A stretch of DNA of 64,000 nucleotides, taken from NCBI GenBank assembly GCA_031427625.1, contig JANPNV010000026.1, positions 13,538 to 77,537 on the forward strand, given 5' to 3'. The DNA is from JADKIH01 sp031427625. Lineage in GTDB: Bacteria > Bacteroidota > Bacteroidia > AKYH767-A > 2013-40CM-41-45. The stretch's first letter is position 1, and each line of letters begins with the position of its first letter. The notes beneath the pieces were generated by a model that worked only from the letters and a program-made list of their open reading frames with translations, did not search any database and was not told where the DNA came from. A program made the translations under genes and the position numbers. This document shows positions 27,547 to 37,050 of this stretch, one piece after another.

Positions 27547-29100
27547 ATGAAGATTAAACAGTTTATTCTTGTCTTTTCAGTATTTATTTTTCCAGGTTTA
27601 TCAGCAACTATGGCTGAAAATCCTGAAAATGCTGTTGGCACGAATGAAACTACTCCTTCTGCTGACTATACAGGGTTATCGACTCCTTTTTCTGTTCAGA
27701 TGCTACCTGGAGTTTCTATCAATGAAAGTGAGATTCGTGCAGGTTTGCTTTATGATGTTGCTAACGCAAGAGTCGTATGGCAAAAAAATATTTCGTCTGC
27801 CTACCCGATAGCATCGTTGACTAAAATGATGGTTGCATTGTTGACAGTAGAAGATGTTCGTTCAGGAAAATTTGCATGGACTGATAATGTTTCATGGACA
27901 CGTGAGACGATTGTCGGAAGAAGAAATCATACAAAGAAAATAATAAGTAACGTCAACTATTCATTGCGCGACGTTTTTAAAGCAACAATGATTGCTTCGA
28001 ACAATGAATGCTCCGAACAGATGGCAAGATTTATTGGTGGAGGAAATCTTCAATTGTCTATTGATAGAATGAATAGCCGTGCGAAAGAGCTTGGAATGAT
28101 GAATACATTCTACAGCAATCCGACCGGACTGCCTGCGCCTCATATGATGTTTGATAACTCATCATCCCCATCCGATTTGCTATTATTAACTATCGAGATG
28201 CTCAAGTACTCTGAAGTACTTGAAATTTCTGCAATGGGATATGCAGCAATTGAGAATGGAAAGACAAGCAGCATTATCAGTAATCATAATAAACTAACGA
28301 TTGAATATTCAGGCGAAGTAGATGGCTTAAAAACCGGTTATACTAAGCGCGCAGGTTTTTGCCTTGTGGCGACAACTGCCAAGTGTGAACATCGATTGGT
28401 AAGTATTGTTCTTGGATGCCGCGCACCAGTTACCAGGAATGTTCTTGTGCGCGATATGGTTAATAATTACTACACATCGATTGGACTCGACAAACTAGGG
28501 CCGTTTTGTCCTTCACCGTTGATTCCTGAAGATAATATCGCTCAGACGGCAAATGTTAATGGTAAATACATCACTATTAATGAATCTGTAAAAAAGATTC
28601 ATATTGTAAAAAGTGGTGAGAGTTTATCAACGATTGCCATGCGTTATAAATGCTCGACAAGCCAGTTGAAAGAGTGGAATAAGAAAATTGTCAGAAACAA
28701 TGTTATTCTTAAAGGTCAGAATTTGGTTGTAATGATGAATCAGCCTAAGAGTATATTTATACAAAATCCTATCAATGGCAGCGAGACGGAAGATGATAAA
28801 CCATTGATGACAACAGCCGAGAAAGAAGAATTGAATAATGCTGAAGAAAAAGCAGAGGCAGTAGTGACAGTTGAAAAAGTGGTGACAAAGCCTGCTGTAA
28901 AATATTCTACTATTGAAAATGCCGAAGTAAAAAAGTCGCCATCTTATCTTTACCATACAGTGGCGCCAGGTGATACACTTTTTAATATTGCACGCAGATA
29001 CGAAGGCGTTTCTGTGGATGAGCTGAAAGCACTTAATAAGATTACTGACATTAACAATCTGAAGCCAGGAACAAGGCTTAAGGTAAAGGTGCGCGGCTGA
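27547..29100 (+). CDS. D-alanyl-D-alanine carboxypeptidase with two LysM domains
   Basis: Secreted peptidoglycan-modifying peptidase S11 (PBP5/6-like), 517 residues. An N-terminal signal peptide is followed by the SxxK motif in PIASLTKMMVAL (S90, K93), the SxN motif in IASNNECSEQMA and the KTG motif in VDGLKTGYTKRAG, so it should be active. Two LysM repeats follow, HIVKSGESLSTIAMRY (about 355-398) and HTVAPGDTLFNIARRY (about 470-515), separated by an E/K/V-rich linker. They would hold it on glycan strands. The PBP5 C-terminal membrane anchor is replaced by the LysM tail. Confidence 0.92.
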   Translation: MKIKQFILVFSVFIFPGLSATMAENPENAVGTNETTPSADYTGLSTPFSVQMLPGVSINESEIRAGLLYDVANARVVWQKNISSAYPIASLTKMMVALLTVEDVRSGKFAWTDNVSWTRETIVGRRNHTKKIISNVNYSLRDVFKATMIASNNECSEQMARFIGGGNLQLSIDRMNSRAKELGMMNTFYSNPTGLPAPHMMFDNSSSPSDLLLLTIEMLKYSEVLEISAMGYAAIENGKTSSIISNHNKLTIEYSGEVDGLKTGYTKRAGFCLVATTAKCEHRLVSIVLGCRAPVTRNVLVRDMVNNYYTSIGLDKLGPFCPSPLIPEDNIAQTANVNGKYITINESVKKIHIVKSGESLSTIAMRYKCSTSQLKEWNKKIVRNNVILKGQNLVVMMNQPKSIFIQNPINGSETEDDKPLMTTAEKEELNNAEEKAEAVVTVEKVVTKPAVKYSTIENAEVKKSPSYLYHTVAPGDTLFNIARRYEGVSVDELKALNKITDINNLKPGTRLKVKVRG

Positions 29101-29156
29101 TCCTGTATATCGAAAGATATTTTCTAGTATTTTTACAGGAACAAATCATTAACATT

Positions 29157-29720
29157 ATGAGAAAATTAATTCTGGCCATCTGGCTGGTGCTTTCCCTTTT
29201 TACAGCTCATGCTCAGAAAGAACCACTGCCAACTCCTGTTACAGTTCCTGTTGATTCCATTACCAGACTTATAGCATATGAGGGTGTTGTCGAAGTAGCA
29301 GGTGTTAATGCAAATGTATTGTATAAGAGGATTAATGATTGGTTTCATTCCTTTTATAAAAATCCGACGGAAGTTATCAGGGAAAATGATTCTGTAAAAT
29401 TTTCGATGGTTGGTAAACCCCGGTTTCGACTTTCAAATCCTCCGGATAAAGATGGATTGAAAACTGAAGGAGGTGTGGTTCAATATACGATAACTGTTAC
29501 TGCGAGGAATGGCCGTTTCAAATACGAACTGACTGAATTTAACTGGAAGCAATTATCCTATTACCCGGCAGAAAAATGGCGTGATACAAAGGCAACATCC
29601 TATCTGCCTGTTTACAATGAATATCTTCGTCAGTTGGATGCAAATTCAATTGAAACGATTAACTCACTTAAAAACGCTGTAACCAAAGAAAAGCCTGTAA
29701 AAAATAAGGATGAGTGGTAA
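29157..29720 (+). CDS. DUF4468 domain-containing exported protein
   Basis: 187 residues with a signal peptide (MRKLILAIWLVLSLFTAHAQ). The mature part contains ITRLIAYEGVVEVAGVNANVLYKRINDWFHSFYKNP, typical of DUF4468, a TBP-like fold common in Bacteroidota, followed by beta strands (VVQYTITVTARNGRFKYELTEF). Function unknown, probably periplasmic. It follows the carboxypeptidase gene by 56 bases and may be co-transcribed; it is convergent with ispD. Confidence 0.75.
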   Translation: MRKLILAIWLVLSLFTAHAQKEPLPTPVTVPVDSITRLIAYEGVVEVAGVNANVLYKRINDWFHSFYKNPTEVIRENDSVKFSMVGKPRFRLSNPPDKDGLKTEGGVVQYTITVTARNGRFKYELTEFNWKQLSYYPAEKWRDTKATSYLPVYNEYLRQLDANSIETINSLKNAVTKEKPVKNKDEW

Positions 29721-29728
29721 TTTTTATT

Positions 29729-30400
29729 TTACTGATTTATTTTCAGTATTGCTTCAACAATCTTTAAATCTTCCGGGACAGTAATCTTAATATTGAATCT
29801 TTCACCTTGCGTCAGGTGAACTGTATTTCCATCCAGTTCGAACACTCCTGCATCATCTGTACATTGGGCAGCTTCATTATTCAGGTATGCCTTTTTTATC
29901 ATAACCGAATCAAAGCATTGTGGCGTTTGTATTATTCGTAACGAATCCCTGTCGGCAATCCTGTTTTTTTCTCCTTCAACGATTCTAATTGAATCCGAAA
30001 CAGGAATGGAAGGAATAGCATTTGAATATTTGACGGCATCTTCAAAGCAACGATTTATGAGCATAGAAGAACATAGGGGACGCACTCCGTCATGGATGGC
30101 GACAATGCAATGTTCAGTAATTTTTGATAGTCCGTTTTGTACGGACTCGAAGCGTGTAGCGCCTCCGATGACTATATCATGCTTAATTGAGAAAGCCTGA
30201 TTACTGATCAGTTTGTTCCATTCTTTTACTTCTGATTCAGGCAGAACGACGACAATAGACATTGAAGAATCATAATTATAAAACCGTTCGATGGAATGCA
30301 TTAGAACGGGCTTTCCATTCAGTAACATAAATTGTTTAGGAATGACGGCGTTCATTCGTTTTCCTGATCCTCCTGCGACAATAATCACATATCTCTTCAT
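29729..30400 (-). CDS. ispD: 2-C-methyl-D-erythritol 4-phosphate cytidylyltransferase
   Basis: MEP-pathway enzyme joining MEP with CTP for isoprenoid synthesis. 223 residues. The N-terminal nucleotide motif IIVAGGSGKRMNAVIPKQF includes the catalytic Arg and Lys. HDGVRPL and the VSDSIR segment are present, as is the C-terminal EDLKIVEAIL. It stands alone on the minus strand, 36 bases beyond the Wzz-like gene, and could be read from the same transcript. Confidence 0.94.
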   Translation of the reverse strand: MKRYVIIVAGGSGKRMNAVIPKQFMLLNGKPVLMHSIERFYNYDSSMSIVVVLPESEVKEWNKLISNQAFSIKHDIVIGGATRFESVQNGLSKITEHCIVAIHDGVRPLCSSMLINRCFEDAVKYSNAIPSIPVSDSIRIVEGEKNRIADRDSLRIIQTPQCFDSVMIKKAYLNNEAAQCTDDAGVFELDGNTVHLTQGERFNIKITVPEDLKIVEAILKINQ

Positions 30401-30436
30401 ACATGCAAAGAAATAAAATTCATTTTGATTTTTTTT

Positions 30437-31399
30437 CTAACTGCGTTTAAATATCAGGCGTAAATAGTCAACATAATGCAAATAGAAATAAGCCTGAAAG
30501 ATCAGAAACATAAATACAAGTATCATTATCAATAAAGAAAATTGAAACGCTTTATATGCAATCGATTTAAATGCAGGCATTGCGGATTGTATAACAGTAA
30601 TGGTAGGAAAACTTTTAAAATTTAGTGCTTGCATCGACAGTATATATAATTTCTGAGAGTTGAGCAAGTCATTCGTGGATAGCTGGAATTCATTGATGAG
30701 GGCGCTTAGCTTTTGCTGCTCGTTGAGGAGAATGAATGAATTCTTATCGCTTGATTTAGCTGAACTTATTATTTGATTTATTTTTTTTATCAGGCTATCA
30801 ATTACCAAAGTCTTTAATGAGTTATCTTTTTTCAACTGGTCTACAAATGCCTGAGAAATTTCTACCTTTTTTTGAATGTTGCTGACGTAAAATTCCTGAT
30901 TAAGCTGCTCAAGATAACTTACAATTTCATTGGTCATCTCTGCTGCCAGATACCGGTGTTTATCAGTAACTGTTACAGAAATTGTATTGTATGGGTTCTT
31001 CTTTACTGTAATGTGCGACATGACACAAGCTACAACCTGCTGCTGATAAAATTCACTGGTAGTATCTAATCCATAATGCTTAAGCAAATCAAATTTTTTG
31101 ATGAGGTGATTTCTTGTTGGCGCAGAATTAACTAATTCATAAACTCGATTAAATTTATCGCCCGAAGAAATATTATCGAAGGCCTTTGTATCTAGGGTAG
31201 GAGAAGAAATGACGTTATTTTCGTTGACAAAAAAAGAAGCGGTCGCAGAGTATTCAAGAACATTATATTTTAGTACATAAAAAGAGTAAATGCCACAGAT
31301 GAAAACAATAACGAAGTAAATCCAGATTCTTTTTTTAACGTGGCTAATCCATTCGCGGGTTTCAAAATCCGGTTTTGCCTTGTAAGAAGATTCAGTCAT
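30437..31399 (-). CDS. Wzz-like polysaccharide co-polymerase
   Basis: 320 residues with two transmembrane helices flanking a periplasmic domain: TM1 at about 29-48 (IWIYFVIVFICGIYSFYVL) and TM2 near 288-310. The periplasmic part begins with EYSATASFFVNE and contains long coiled-coil-forming helices, including the HITVKKNPYNTISVTVTDKHRYLAAEMTNEIVSYLEQLN region typical of Wzz/PCP proteins that set O-antigen or exopolysaccharide chain length. There is no tyrosine-kinase domain. It diverges from the O-antigen ligase-like gene, which supports a surface-glycan role. Confidence 0.75.
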   Translation of the reverse strand: MTESSYKAKPDFETREWISHVKKRIWIYFVIVFICGIYSFYVLKYNVLEYSATASFFVNENNVISSPTLDTKAFDNISSGDKFNRVYELVNSAPTRNHLIKKFDLLKHYGLDTTSEFYQQQVVACVMSHITVKKNPYNTISVTVTDKHRYLAAEMTNEIVSYLEQLNQEFYVSNIQKKVEISQAFVDQLKKDNSLKTLVIDSLIKKINQIISSAKSSDKNSFILLNEQQKLSALINEFQLSTNDLLNSQKLYILSMQALNFKSFPTITVIQSAMPAFKSIAYKAFQFSLLIMILVFMFLIFQAYFYLHYVDYLRLIFKRS

Positions 31400-31490
31400 A
31401 AATTTTTATTTGAATCGCGTAATGATAAGAATTATTCGAATCATTTGTAAAAAGATTTTTGTAAACTGCATTTTAATTTACCCCAATCAG

Positions 31491-33545
31491 ATGCTTCTTG
31501 TAAAATATTCCAGATATCTGCCTCTAATTTTTCTTTTTTTCATTTTCATAATTCTGCCATTTACGATCTCAAAACTTACGATTGACCCTGAAATAGCCAT
31601 ACGGTTTTTATTAACCTCATATTTTTTAGCCGGCCTTTCCATTGTTTTGCTTTTTGGCGGGGTTAAAAAACTAATTACCGACCGACAAATGCTGATGACA
31701 TGGATTATTATAGTCCTGCTTTTATCATGGACAGCCATATCAATGGTTCAATCCATAAATAAGGGCGATGCATTTTCTGAATGGCTTAGATTAGCATTGC
31801 TATACGGTGTGTTTATTGCCGGTACCACTATGTTTATGAATAATCCGCGTTCAGCAATAAACGTTTGCCGATTTTCAGCAGTCGCCATCATAGGATTTTC
31901 AGTATATGGTATTCTCCAGTTAAAAGACATAATTGTCGATCATCTCGAAGATAAATTGTTGCATAAATCATTCATGATTTCCTCAAGTCTTGCAAACAAA
32001 AATTTTTTCTCTGAAGTTCTTTTAATTCTGTTACCATTAGTCATCTATGGAGTGTTGTCAGAGAAATCTAAATGGCGGATTTTATATATTTTAGCTTTAA
32101 TTCTTGATATATTCTTTATAGTTTTAAATCAGACCGTAGCCGTTTGGATTGCTTTATTTGTTGTAGTGGTTTTTTTCCTCGCTGTTTTAGGAAGGAAATA
32201 CATCGTGAAATTAATTTCGTTTTGGTCAATACGAAATCGAATTATCATTATAGGCGTATTCATTCTTGTTATAGCAGGTGGAATTAAAGTAATCACTTTT
32301 TTTCCTAACTATAAATACCTCGGTGAAAAGATTGAAAGGGTAGGAGAGTACATACAGAATCCCGGATTACTTACTACGCAAAGAATAGAAAATAACAACA
32401 GCGCATTCGACCGATTAATGCTTTGGCGAAATAGTGCAATGATGATAAGTGAACATCCTGTTTTCGGAGTCGGGCTTAATAACTGGAAGTTGTTCTATCC
32501 CAAATATGGTATCAGCGGGACGATGCATATCAATACCGGTTTCCTTAGCTATGAACATCCACACAATGATTATATTCTTATTTGGGCTGAGCAAGGAATA
32601 ATCGGACTAGCCCTTTATTTATTCTTGTTCTTTATTATTGTCAAGACAGGAATTATGAAGATGAAGAGTGCTGATCAAAATGGGAAAATGTTGTTATCAT
32701 TATTGCTATCCAGTGTAATAGGTTTTATGGTTATTTCTCTATTTGCCTATCCACGATCAAGATTTTATAGTATGCTTATGCTGATGATTGTCTTTGCCCT
32801 GATCACAGCTTTCGATTCTGGAAGGAGGGATAAGAACATTTCTACGCTTCCGGTTTTCATTGCAATGGCATTGGTTTCAATTCTGGCATCAGTAGCAGCA
32901 TGGTTCAGGATGCAAGGTGAAATACATGTAAGAAATACGATTTCCGCACAGGTAAATGGTAATTTTCCCAGAATGCTTCGTGAATCAGAAAAGGTACACA
33001 CTTGGTTTTATCCACTCGATATGACAGCGACTCCGGTAAGCTGGTATAATGGATTGGCCTATTTTTATAGTGGTGATATTAATTCTGCAATAAGGAATTA
33101 TGAAAAATCTATTCTTGTAAATCCAAATCATCTCCGTTTGATAAACGACCTTGCAACATCCTATGAAAGATTGGGCGATCGCCAAAAGGCAATACAATAT
33201 TATAAACGTGCATTGCAAATTACCCCACTATTTATCGAAGGGAATCTTAATTTAAGTGCTGCTTATTTTAATGAGGGAAATATAGATTCTTCATTTTATT
33301 ACATCGACAAAATCTATTCGTTGCCAATGAATATGCAGGACGAACATAACTATAAGACTTTTTTAGGCGAAATCCTTTTTGCTAAAGCAATATTGGATTT
33401 GGAAGCATTAAACGATTCATCCATAAGCAAGAAACTTATGCCCATTATTGCCAAAAAAGATTCATTGGTCACCATTTATCAAAAATCTAAAGCATCTAAG
33501 GAGCAGTTCACCAAATTTTTAATTTTGTTTGACTTAGGCAGATAA
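31491..33545 (+). CDS. O-antigen ligase-like membrane protein fused to TPR domain
   Basis: About 684 residues from the ATG at 31491; a longer frame begins with TTG at 31410. Around 12 transmembrane helices are followed by the Wzy_C/O-antigen-ligase signature GVGLNNWKLFYPKYG ... YEHPHNDYILIWAEQGIIGLALYLF, with the histidine pair in the large periplasmic loop. The last ~180 residues carry TPR repeats (GDINSAIRNYEKSILVNPNHLRLINDLATSYERLGD and the next unit). Such fusions polymerise or transfer lipid-linked glycans in the periplasm; the TPR part probably recruits a partner. Confidence 0.85.
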   Translation: MLLVKYSRYLPLIFLFFIFIILPFTISKLTIDPEIAIRFLLTSYFLAGLSIVLLFGGVKKLITDRQMLMTWIIIVLLLSWTAISMVQSINKGDAFSEWLRLALLYGVFIAGTTMFMNNPRSAINVCRFSAVAIIGFSVYGILQLKDIIVDHLEDKLLHKSFMISSSLANKNFFSEVLLILLPLVIYGVLSEKSKWRILYILALILDIFFIVLNQTVAVWIALFVVVVFFLAVLGRKYIVKLISFWSIRNRIIIIGVFILVIAGGIKVITFFPNYKYLGEKIERVGEYIQNPGLLTTQRIENNNSAFDRLMLWRNSAMMISEHPVFGVGLNNWKLFYPKYGISGTMHINTGFLSYEHPHNDYILIWAEQGIIGLALYLFLFFIIVKTGIMKMKSADQNGKMLLSLLLSSVIGFMVISLFAYPRSRFYSMLMLMIVFALITAFDSGRRDKNISTLPVFIAMALVSILASVAAWFRMQGEIHVRNTISAQVNGNFPRMLRESEKVHTWFYPLDMTATPVSWYNGLAYFYSGDINSAIRNYEKSILVNPNHLRLINDLATSYERLGDRQKAIQYYKRALQITPLFIEGNLNLSAAYFNEGNIDSSFYYIDKIYSLPMNMQDEHNYKTFLGEILFAKAILDLEALNDSSISKKLMPIIAKKDSLVTIYQKSKASKEQFTKFLILFDLGR

Positions 33546-33586
33546 AAAAAACTTAATTTCATCAATTACAATTAAATTCGTCAGAT

Positions 33587-35314
33587 ATGAAAAAATATGT
33601 ACTCTCCCTTATTGCGTTTATTTTTACAAGTTTTAATGTCCATTCCCAGTGTAATCAGGGTTTGTCTCCTAACCAGGGTTTTCGCGGACAAACGTTAACT
33701 ACAACAATAACCAACAACCAGTTGTTTTTTGGAAATGGTTCTGCTCCATGCAGTCCAAGTGATGTGTACTTATATCATCAAGCAACCTCAACCACCATTT
33801 ATGCCTCAACATTGTCGATTAATAATGATTCAGTTCGGGTATCGTGGAATATCCCTTCGAATGCACCAGGTGGTATTTATAATTTGACTTTGCAGGAATA
33901 CATATATAGCACATTAAATGGAAATTGTTTAATCGGACCAACTATTTGCTACATTCCACAGGCCTTTGGAATTAACGTGAGTAAAATTACCGGGTCAGTA
34001 TTTTACGATGATAATATGGATAGTATTTACAATGGTATCGATCTGCTTCTTCCACAACAGAAATTAATAATGCTTCCTGAAGGAATAATCACATTCACAG
34101 ATGCAAATGGTAATTATTCATTCTTTGCCGATACAGGAGCTCATACGATAAAGATTCTGAATGGTATTGATTTTTATTCAATAACAAGCGACTCTATTGT
34201 GGTGAATGTTGGACAATCCAATGTTACTAATCAGGATTTTGCAATTTATCCGAATTCATTTGCATTCAGGACGACTGCATATTTGTCTGGACGACCTCGT
34301 TGCAATACCGTTCAGAATTACACTATCGACTATCAGAGTCATACGGTAATTCCAGTAAATCTCCTGATTAAATTTTATAAGTCTTCTAATGTTTCTTTTT
34401 CCGGATCAAGTATTCCGCCTGATTCGGTAAATGGTGATACCGTGTATTTTTCAGTATTTAATTTTACCTATGGATCGGGCAGTTTTACGATGCAGTTAAA
34501 TATTCCCGGACAAGGATCTTTACTTAATATGGGAATTATTGTTGAAACATATGACCTGAACAGCAACCTCGTTCACGTATTTTCGGCTCCATTCAACCAG
34601 ACCGTTCAATGTTCATTCGATCCGAATGACAAGTCTGTGAATCCACCGGGTGAATATGCTCAACATTATACACTCTTCGGCGATACATTATATTATAGAA
34701 TCCGATTCCAGAATACTGGCACTGATACTGCTTATACTGTTCATATCCTGGATACATTGAATTCAAATCTGGATATAAATACATTCAGACTTGTATCAAG
34801 TAGTCATCCAGTTATAGTCGAACTGAATTCAAATGGAGTTGTTGATTTCCATTTCTATAACATTATGCTTCCTGATAGCAATATCGACGAGCCCGCAAGT
34901 AATGGATATGTTGCATATACTATTAATGCACTAAATGGACTTTCTGAAATGACTGTAATAAATAATACAGCGAATATTTATTTCGATCAAAATCTTCCTG
35001 TGGTTACGAATACAACAGAGAACACATTAGTTAGTAATCTTACAATCGGTATTCAGAATTCGGGAAGCAGGGAGAATATTGTTATGTTCCCGAATCCGTT
35101 TAATTCATTTGTCACGATTAGGCAGATAAATGATAAGCCATTGGCGGGGAAAATGATAATCCGTGATATTCAGGGAAGAGAAATTTCAAATAATTCACTC
35201 AATGGGTCTGCAGTAACAATTGATTTGCATTATCTTGCAAAGGGTATTTATACGTACATGATTTATGATAGTAAGAATGAAGTGCTGTCATATGGTAAAA
35301 TGATTAAACAGTAA
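33587..35314 (+). CDS. T9SS-secreted protein with DUF7619-like repeat
   Basis: 575 residues: a signal peptide (MKKYVLSLIAFIFTSFNVHSQ), an IPT/Ig-like N-terminal region, an SdrD/Cna-B-like segment (ITGSVFYDDNMDSIYNG), a conserved-repeat region CSFDPNDKSVNPPGE ... YRIRFQNTGTDTAYTVHILDTL, and a C-terminal type A sorting domain (VMFPNPFNSFVTI ... LAKGIYTYMIYD ... GKMIKQ). It should be exported across the outer membrane by the type IX system and attached to the surface or released. No catalytic domain was recognised. Confidence 0.88.
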   Translation: MKKYVLSLIAFIFTSFNVHSQCNQGLSPNQGFRGQTLTTTITNNQLFFGNGSAPCSPSDVYLYHQATSTTIYASTLSINNDSVRVSWNIPSNAPGGIYNLTLQEYIYSTLNGNCLIGPTICYIPQAFGINVSKITGSVFYDDNMDSIYNGIDLLLPQQKLIMLPEGIITFTDANGNYSFFADTGAHTIKILNGIDFYSITSDSIVVNVGQSNVTNQDFAIYPNSFAFRTTAYLSGRPRCNTVQNYTIDYQSHTVIPVNLLIKFYKSSNVSFSGSSIPPDSVNGDTVYFSVFNFTYGSGSFTMQLNIPGQGSLLNMGIIVETYDLNSNLVHVFSAPFNQTVQCSFDPNDKSVNPPGEYAQHYTLFGDTLYYRIRFQNTGTDTAYTVHILDTLNSNLDINTFRLVSSSHPVIVELNSNGVVDFHFYNIMLPDSNIDEPASNGYVAYTINALNGLSEMTVINNTANIYFDQNLPVVTNTTENTLVSNLTIGIQNSGSRENIVMFPNPFNSFVTIRQINDKPLAGKMIIRDIQGREISNNSLNGSAVTIDLHYLAKGIYTYMIYDSKNEVLSYGKMIKQ

Positions 35315-35327
35315 GGAAAATAAATTT

Positions 35328-35374
35328 AAAGACGATCAACGGGAATAATTTTTTTCGTTGATCGTCTTTCTTTT
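35328..35374 (+). terminator. Intrinsic terminator after the T9SS gene
   Basis: A perfect 14-base inverted repeat: AAAGACGATCAACG at 35328-35341 pairs with 35356-35369 around a 14-base T-rich loop, followed by CTTTT. It begins 13 bases after the T9SS stop and precedes the adenine deaminase start, so it should separate the two transcripts. Confidence 0.75.
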
Positions 35375-35399
35375 GTCCGATTCAATAAAGTATAATAGT

Positions 35400-37046
35400 A
35401 TGGATTACAAAATAAAAGGGACGCTCCTGGATTATTGGACGAAGAGAATTTATCCTGCAGAAGTGACGGTGAAGGATGGGAAGATTTTTTCCATTAATGA
35501 GATAAGCAGCGTTTCGCCTAATGATGGCGTAATAATGCCCGGCTTTATCGATTCTCATATTCATATCGAAAGTTCCATGCTGATTCCGTCTGAATTTGCA
35601 CGCCTTGCAGTTGTTCATGGTACTGTAGCTACAATAAGCGATCCGCATGAAATTGCCAACGTTTGTGGAATGGATGGAGTCCTTTATATGATTGCTAATG
35701 GTAAAAAGGTACCGTTTAAATTTCATTTTGGTGCACCAAGTTGTGTTCCTGCAACAGTCTTTGAAACGGCAGGAGATGCGCTCGATGCAGTCAAAGTTAA
35801 CGAACTACTTTTCATGGATGATATTTATTACCTGAGTGAAATGATGAATTTTCCTGGAGTGCTTTATAATGATGAACAGGTTATGCTGAAAATTGCATCG
35901 GCGAAAAAAATAAATAAACCGGTTGATGGTCATGCACCGGGATTAAGAGGTAAGCAAGCCGAAGCATATATTGCAGCTGGCATTACTACTGATCATGAAT
36001 GTTTCACGGAAGAAGAAGCACTTGATAAATTGAAATTCGGAATGAAGATTCTAATCAGGGAAGGAAGTGCCGCAAAAAATTTCGAAGCACTAATCGGTCT
36101 TCTCGATGTACATCATGATAATATTATGTTTTGTAGCGACGACAAACATCCTGATAGCCTTGTTGCAGGCCATATCAATGTACTATGTAAAAGAGCTGTT
36201 GAAAAGGGAATTGATATTTTCAAAATCATTCAGTCTGCTTGTATAAATCCGATACTACATTACAACATGCGGTCAGGCATGCTTCGCATAGGAGATCCTG
36301 CTGATTTTATAATTGTTGATGATCTGGAAAACTTCAATGTGAAACAGACGTACATTGACGGTGTTCTTGTTGCTTCAGAAGGCAAGACCCTTATAAAAAG
36401 TATTTCGGAAAAAATGATTAATAAATTTTCCTGCGACGAAAAGAAACCTTCCGATTTTCTAATTGAAGCGAATGATGAGGATATGTTTCCTGTGATAGAA
36501 GCTTTGGACGGACAGCTAATCACGAACAGATTGAATCTTCGCGTCAAAAAGGAAAATGGTTTTTTTGTTTCAGATGTCTCTCTTGATATATTGAAGATGG
36601 TCGTAGTGAATCGATACACGACAGCGCCTGTGGCCAAAGCTTTTATCAAAAACTTTGGGTTGAAGCAAGGAGCATTGGCTTCATCAGTCGCACACGACAG
36701 TCATAACATCGTTGCAGTAGGTGTAGATGACGAAAGTATTTGCAGAGCCGTTAATCTGGTAATTAAAGAGAAGGGTGGAGTTAGCTGTGTAATTGATAAG
36801 GAAGAACTAGTGATAGGTCTACCTGTTGCGGGATTAATGAGTGCCGATGATGGATTTTCGATTGCTAATTCTTATACGGAGATAGATAAGATGGCAAAGA
36901 AAGCAGGTTCTGGATTATCGGCTCCTTTTATGACGCTTTCATTTATGGCATTGCTTGTAATACCGAGTTTAAAGTTAAGTGATAAAGGATTATTTGATGG
37001 TGACAAATTTGAATTGTTGCCTCAGTATATTTTTCCAAAGGCGTAA
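35400..37046 (+). CDS. ade: Adenine deaminase
   Basis: Converts adenine to hypoxanthine in purine salvage. 548 residues from the ATG at 35400; the longer TTG-started frame from 35358 would begin inside the terminator. The metal motif HxH is in GFIDSHIHIESSML, with further ligands in VDGHAPG and ITTDHECFTEEEA and an aspartate in FCSDDKHPD. The C-terminal Ade-specific domain (SSVAHDSHNIVAVG, GGVSC) is complete. It ends 4 bases from the convergent PAP2-like gene. Confidence 0.95.
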   Translation: MDYKIKGTLLDYWTKRIYPAEVTVKDGKIFSINEISSVSPNDGVIMPGFIDSHIHIESSMLIPSEFARLAVVHGTVATISDPHEIANVCGMDGVLYMIANGKKVPFKFHFGAPSCVPATVFETAGDALDAVKVNELLFMDDIYYLSEMMNFPGVLYNDEQVMLKIASAKKINKPVDGHAPGLRGKQAEAYIAAGITTDHECFTEEEALDKLKFGMKILIREGSAAKNFEALIGLLDVHHDNIMFCSDDKHPDSLVAGHINVLCKRAVEKGIDIFKIIQSACINPILHYNMRSGMLRIGDPADFIIVDDLENFNVKQTYIDGVLVASEGKTLIKSISEKMINKFSCDEKKPSDFLIEANDEDMFPVIEALDGQLITNRLNLRVKKENGFFVSDVSLDILKMVVVNRYTTAPVAKAFIKNFGLKQGALASSVAHDSHNIVAVGVDDESICRAVNLVIKEKGGVSCVIDKEELVIGLPVAGLMSADDGFSIANSYTEIDKMAKKAGSGLSAPFMTLSFMALLVIPSLKLSDKGLFDGDKFELLPQYIFPKA

Positions 37047-37050
37047 ATGC

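Noticed and set aside
35358..35399. Longer adenine deaminase start (TTG)
   Set aside because: It lies inside the right arm of the preceding terminator hairpin.
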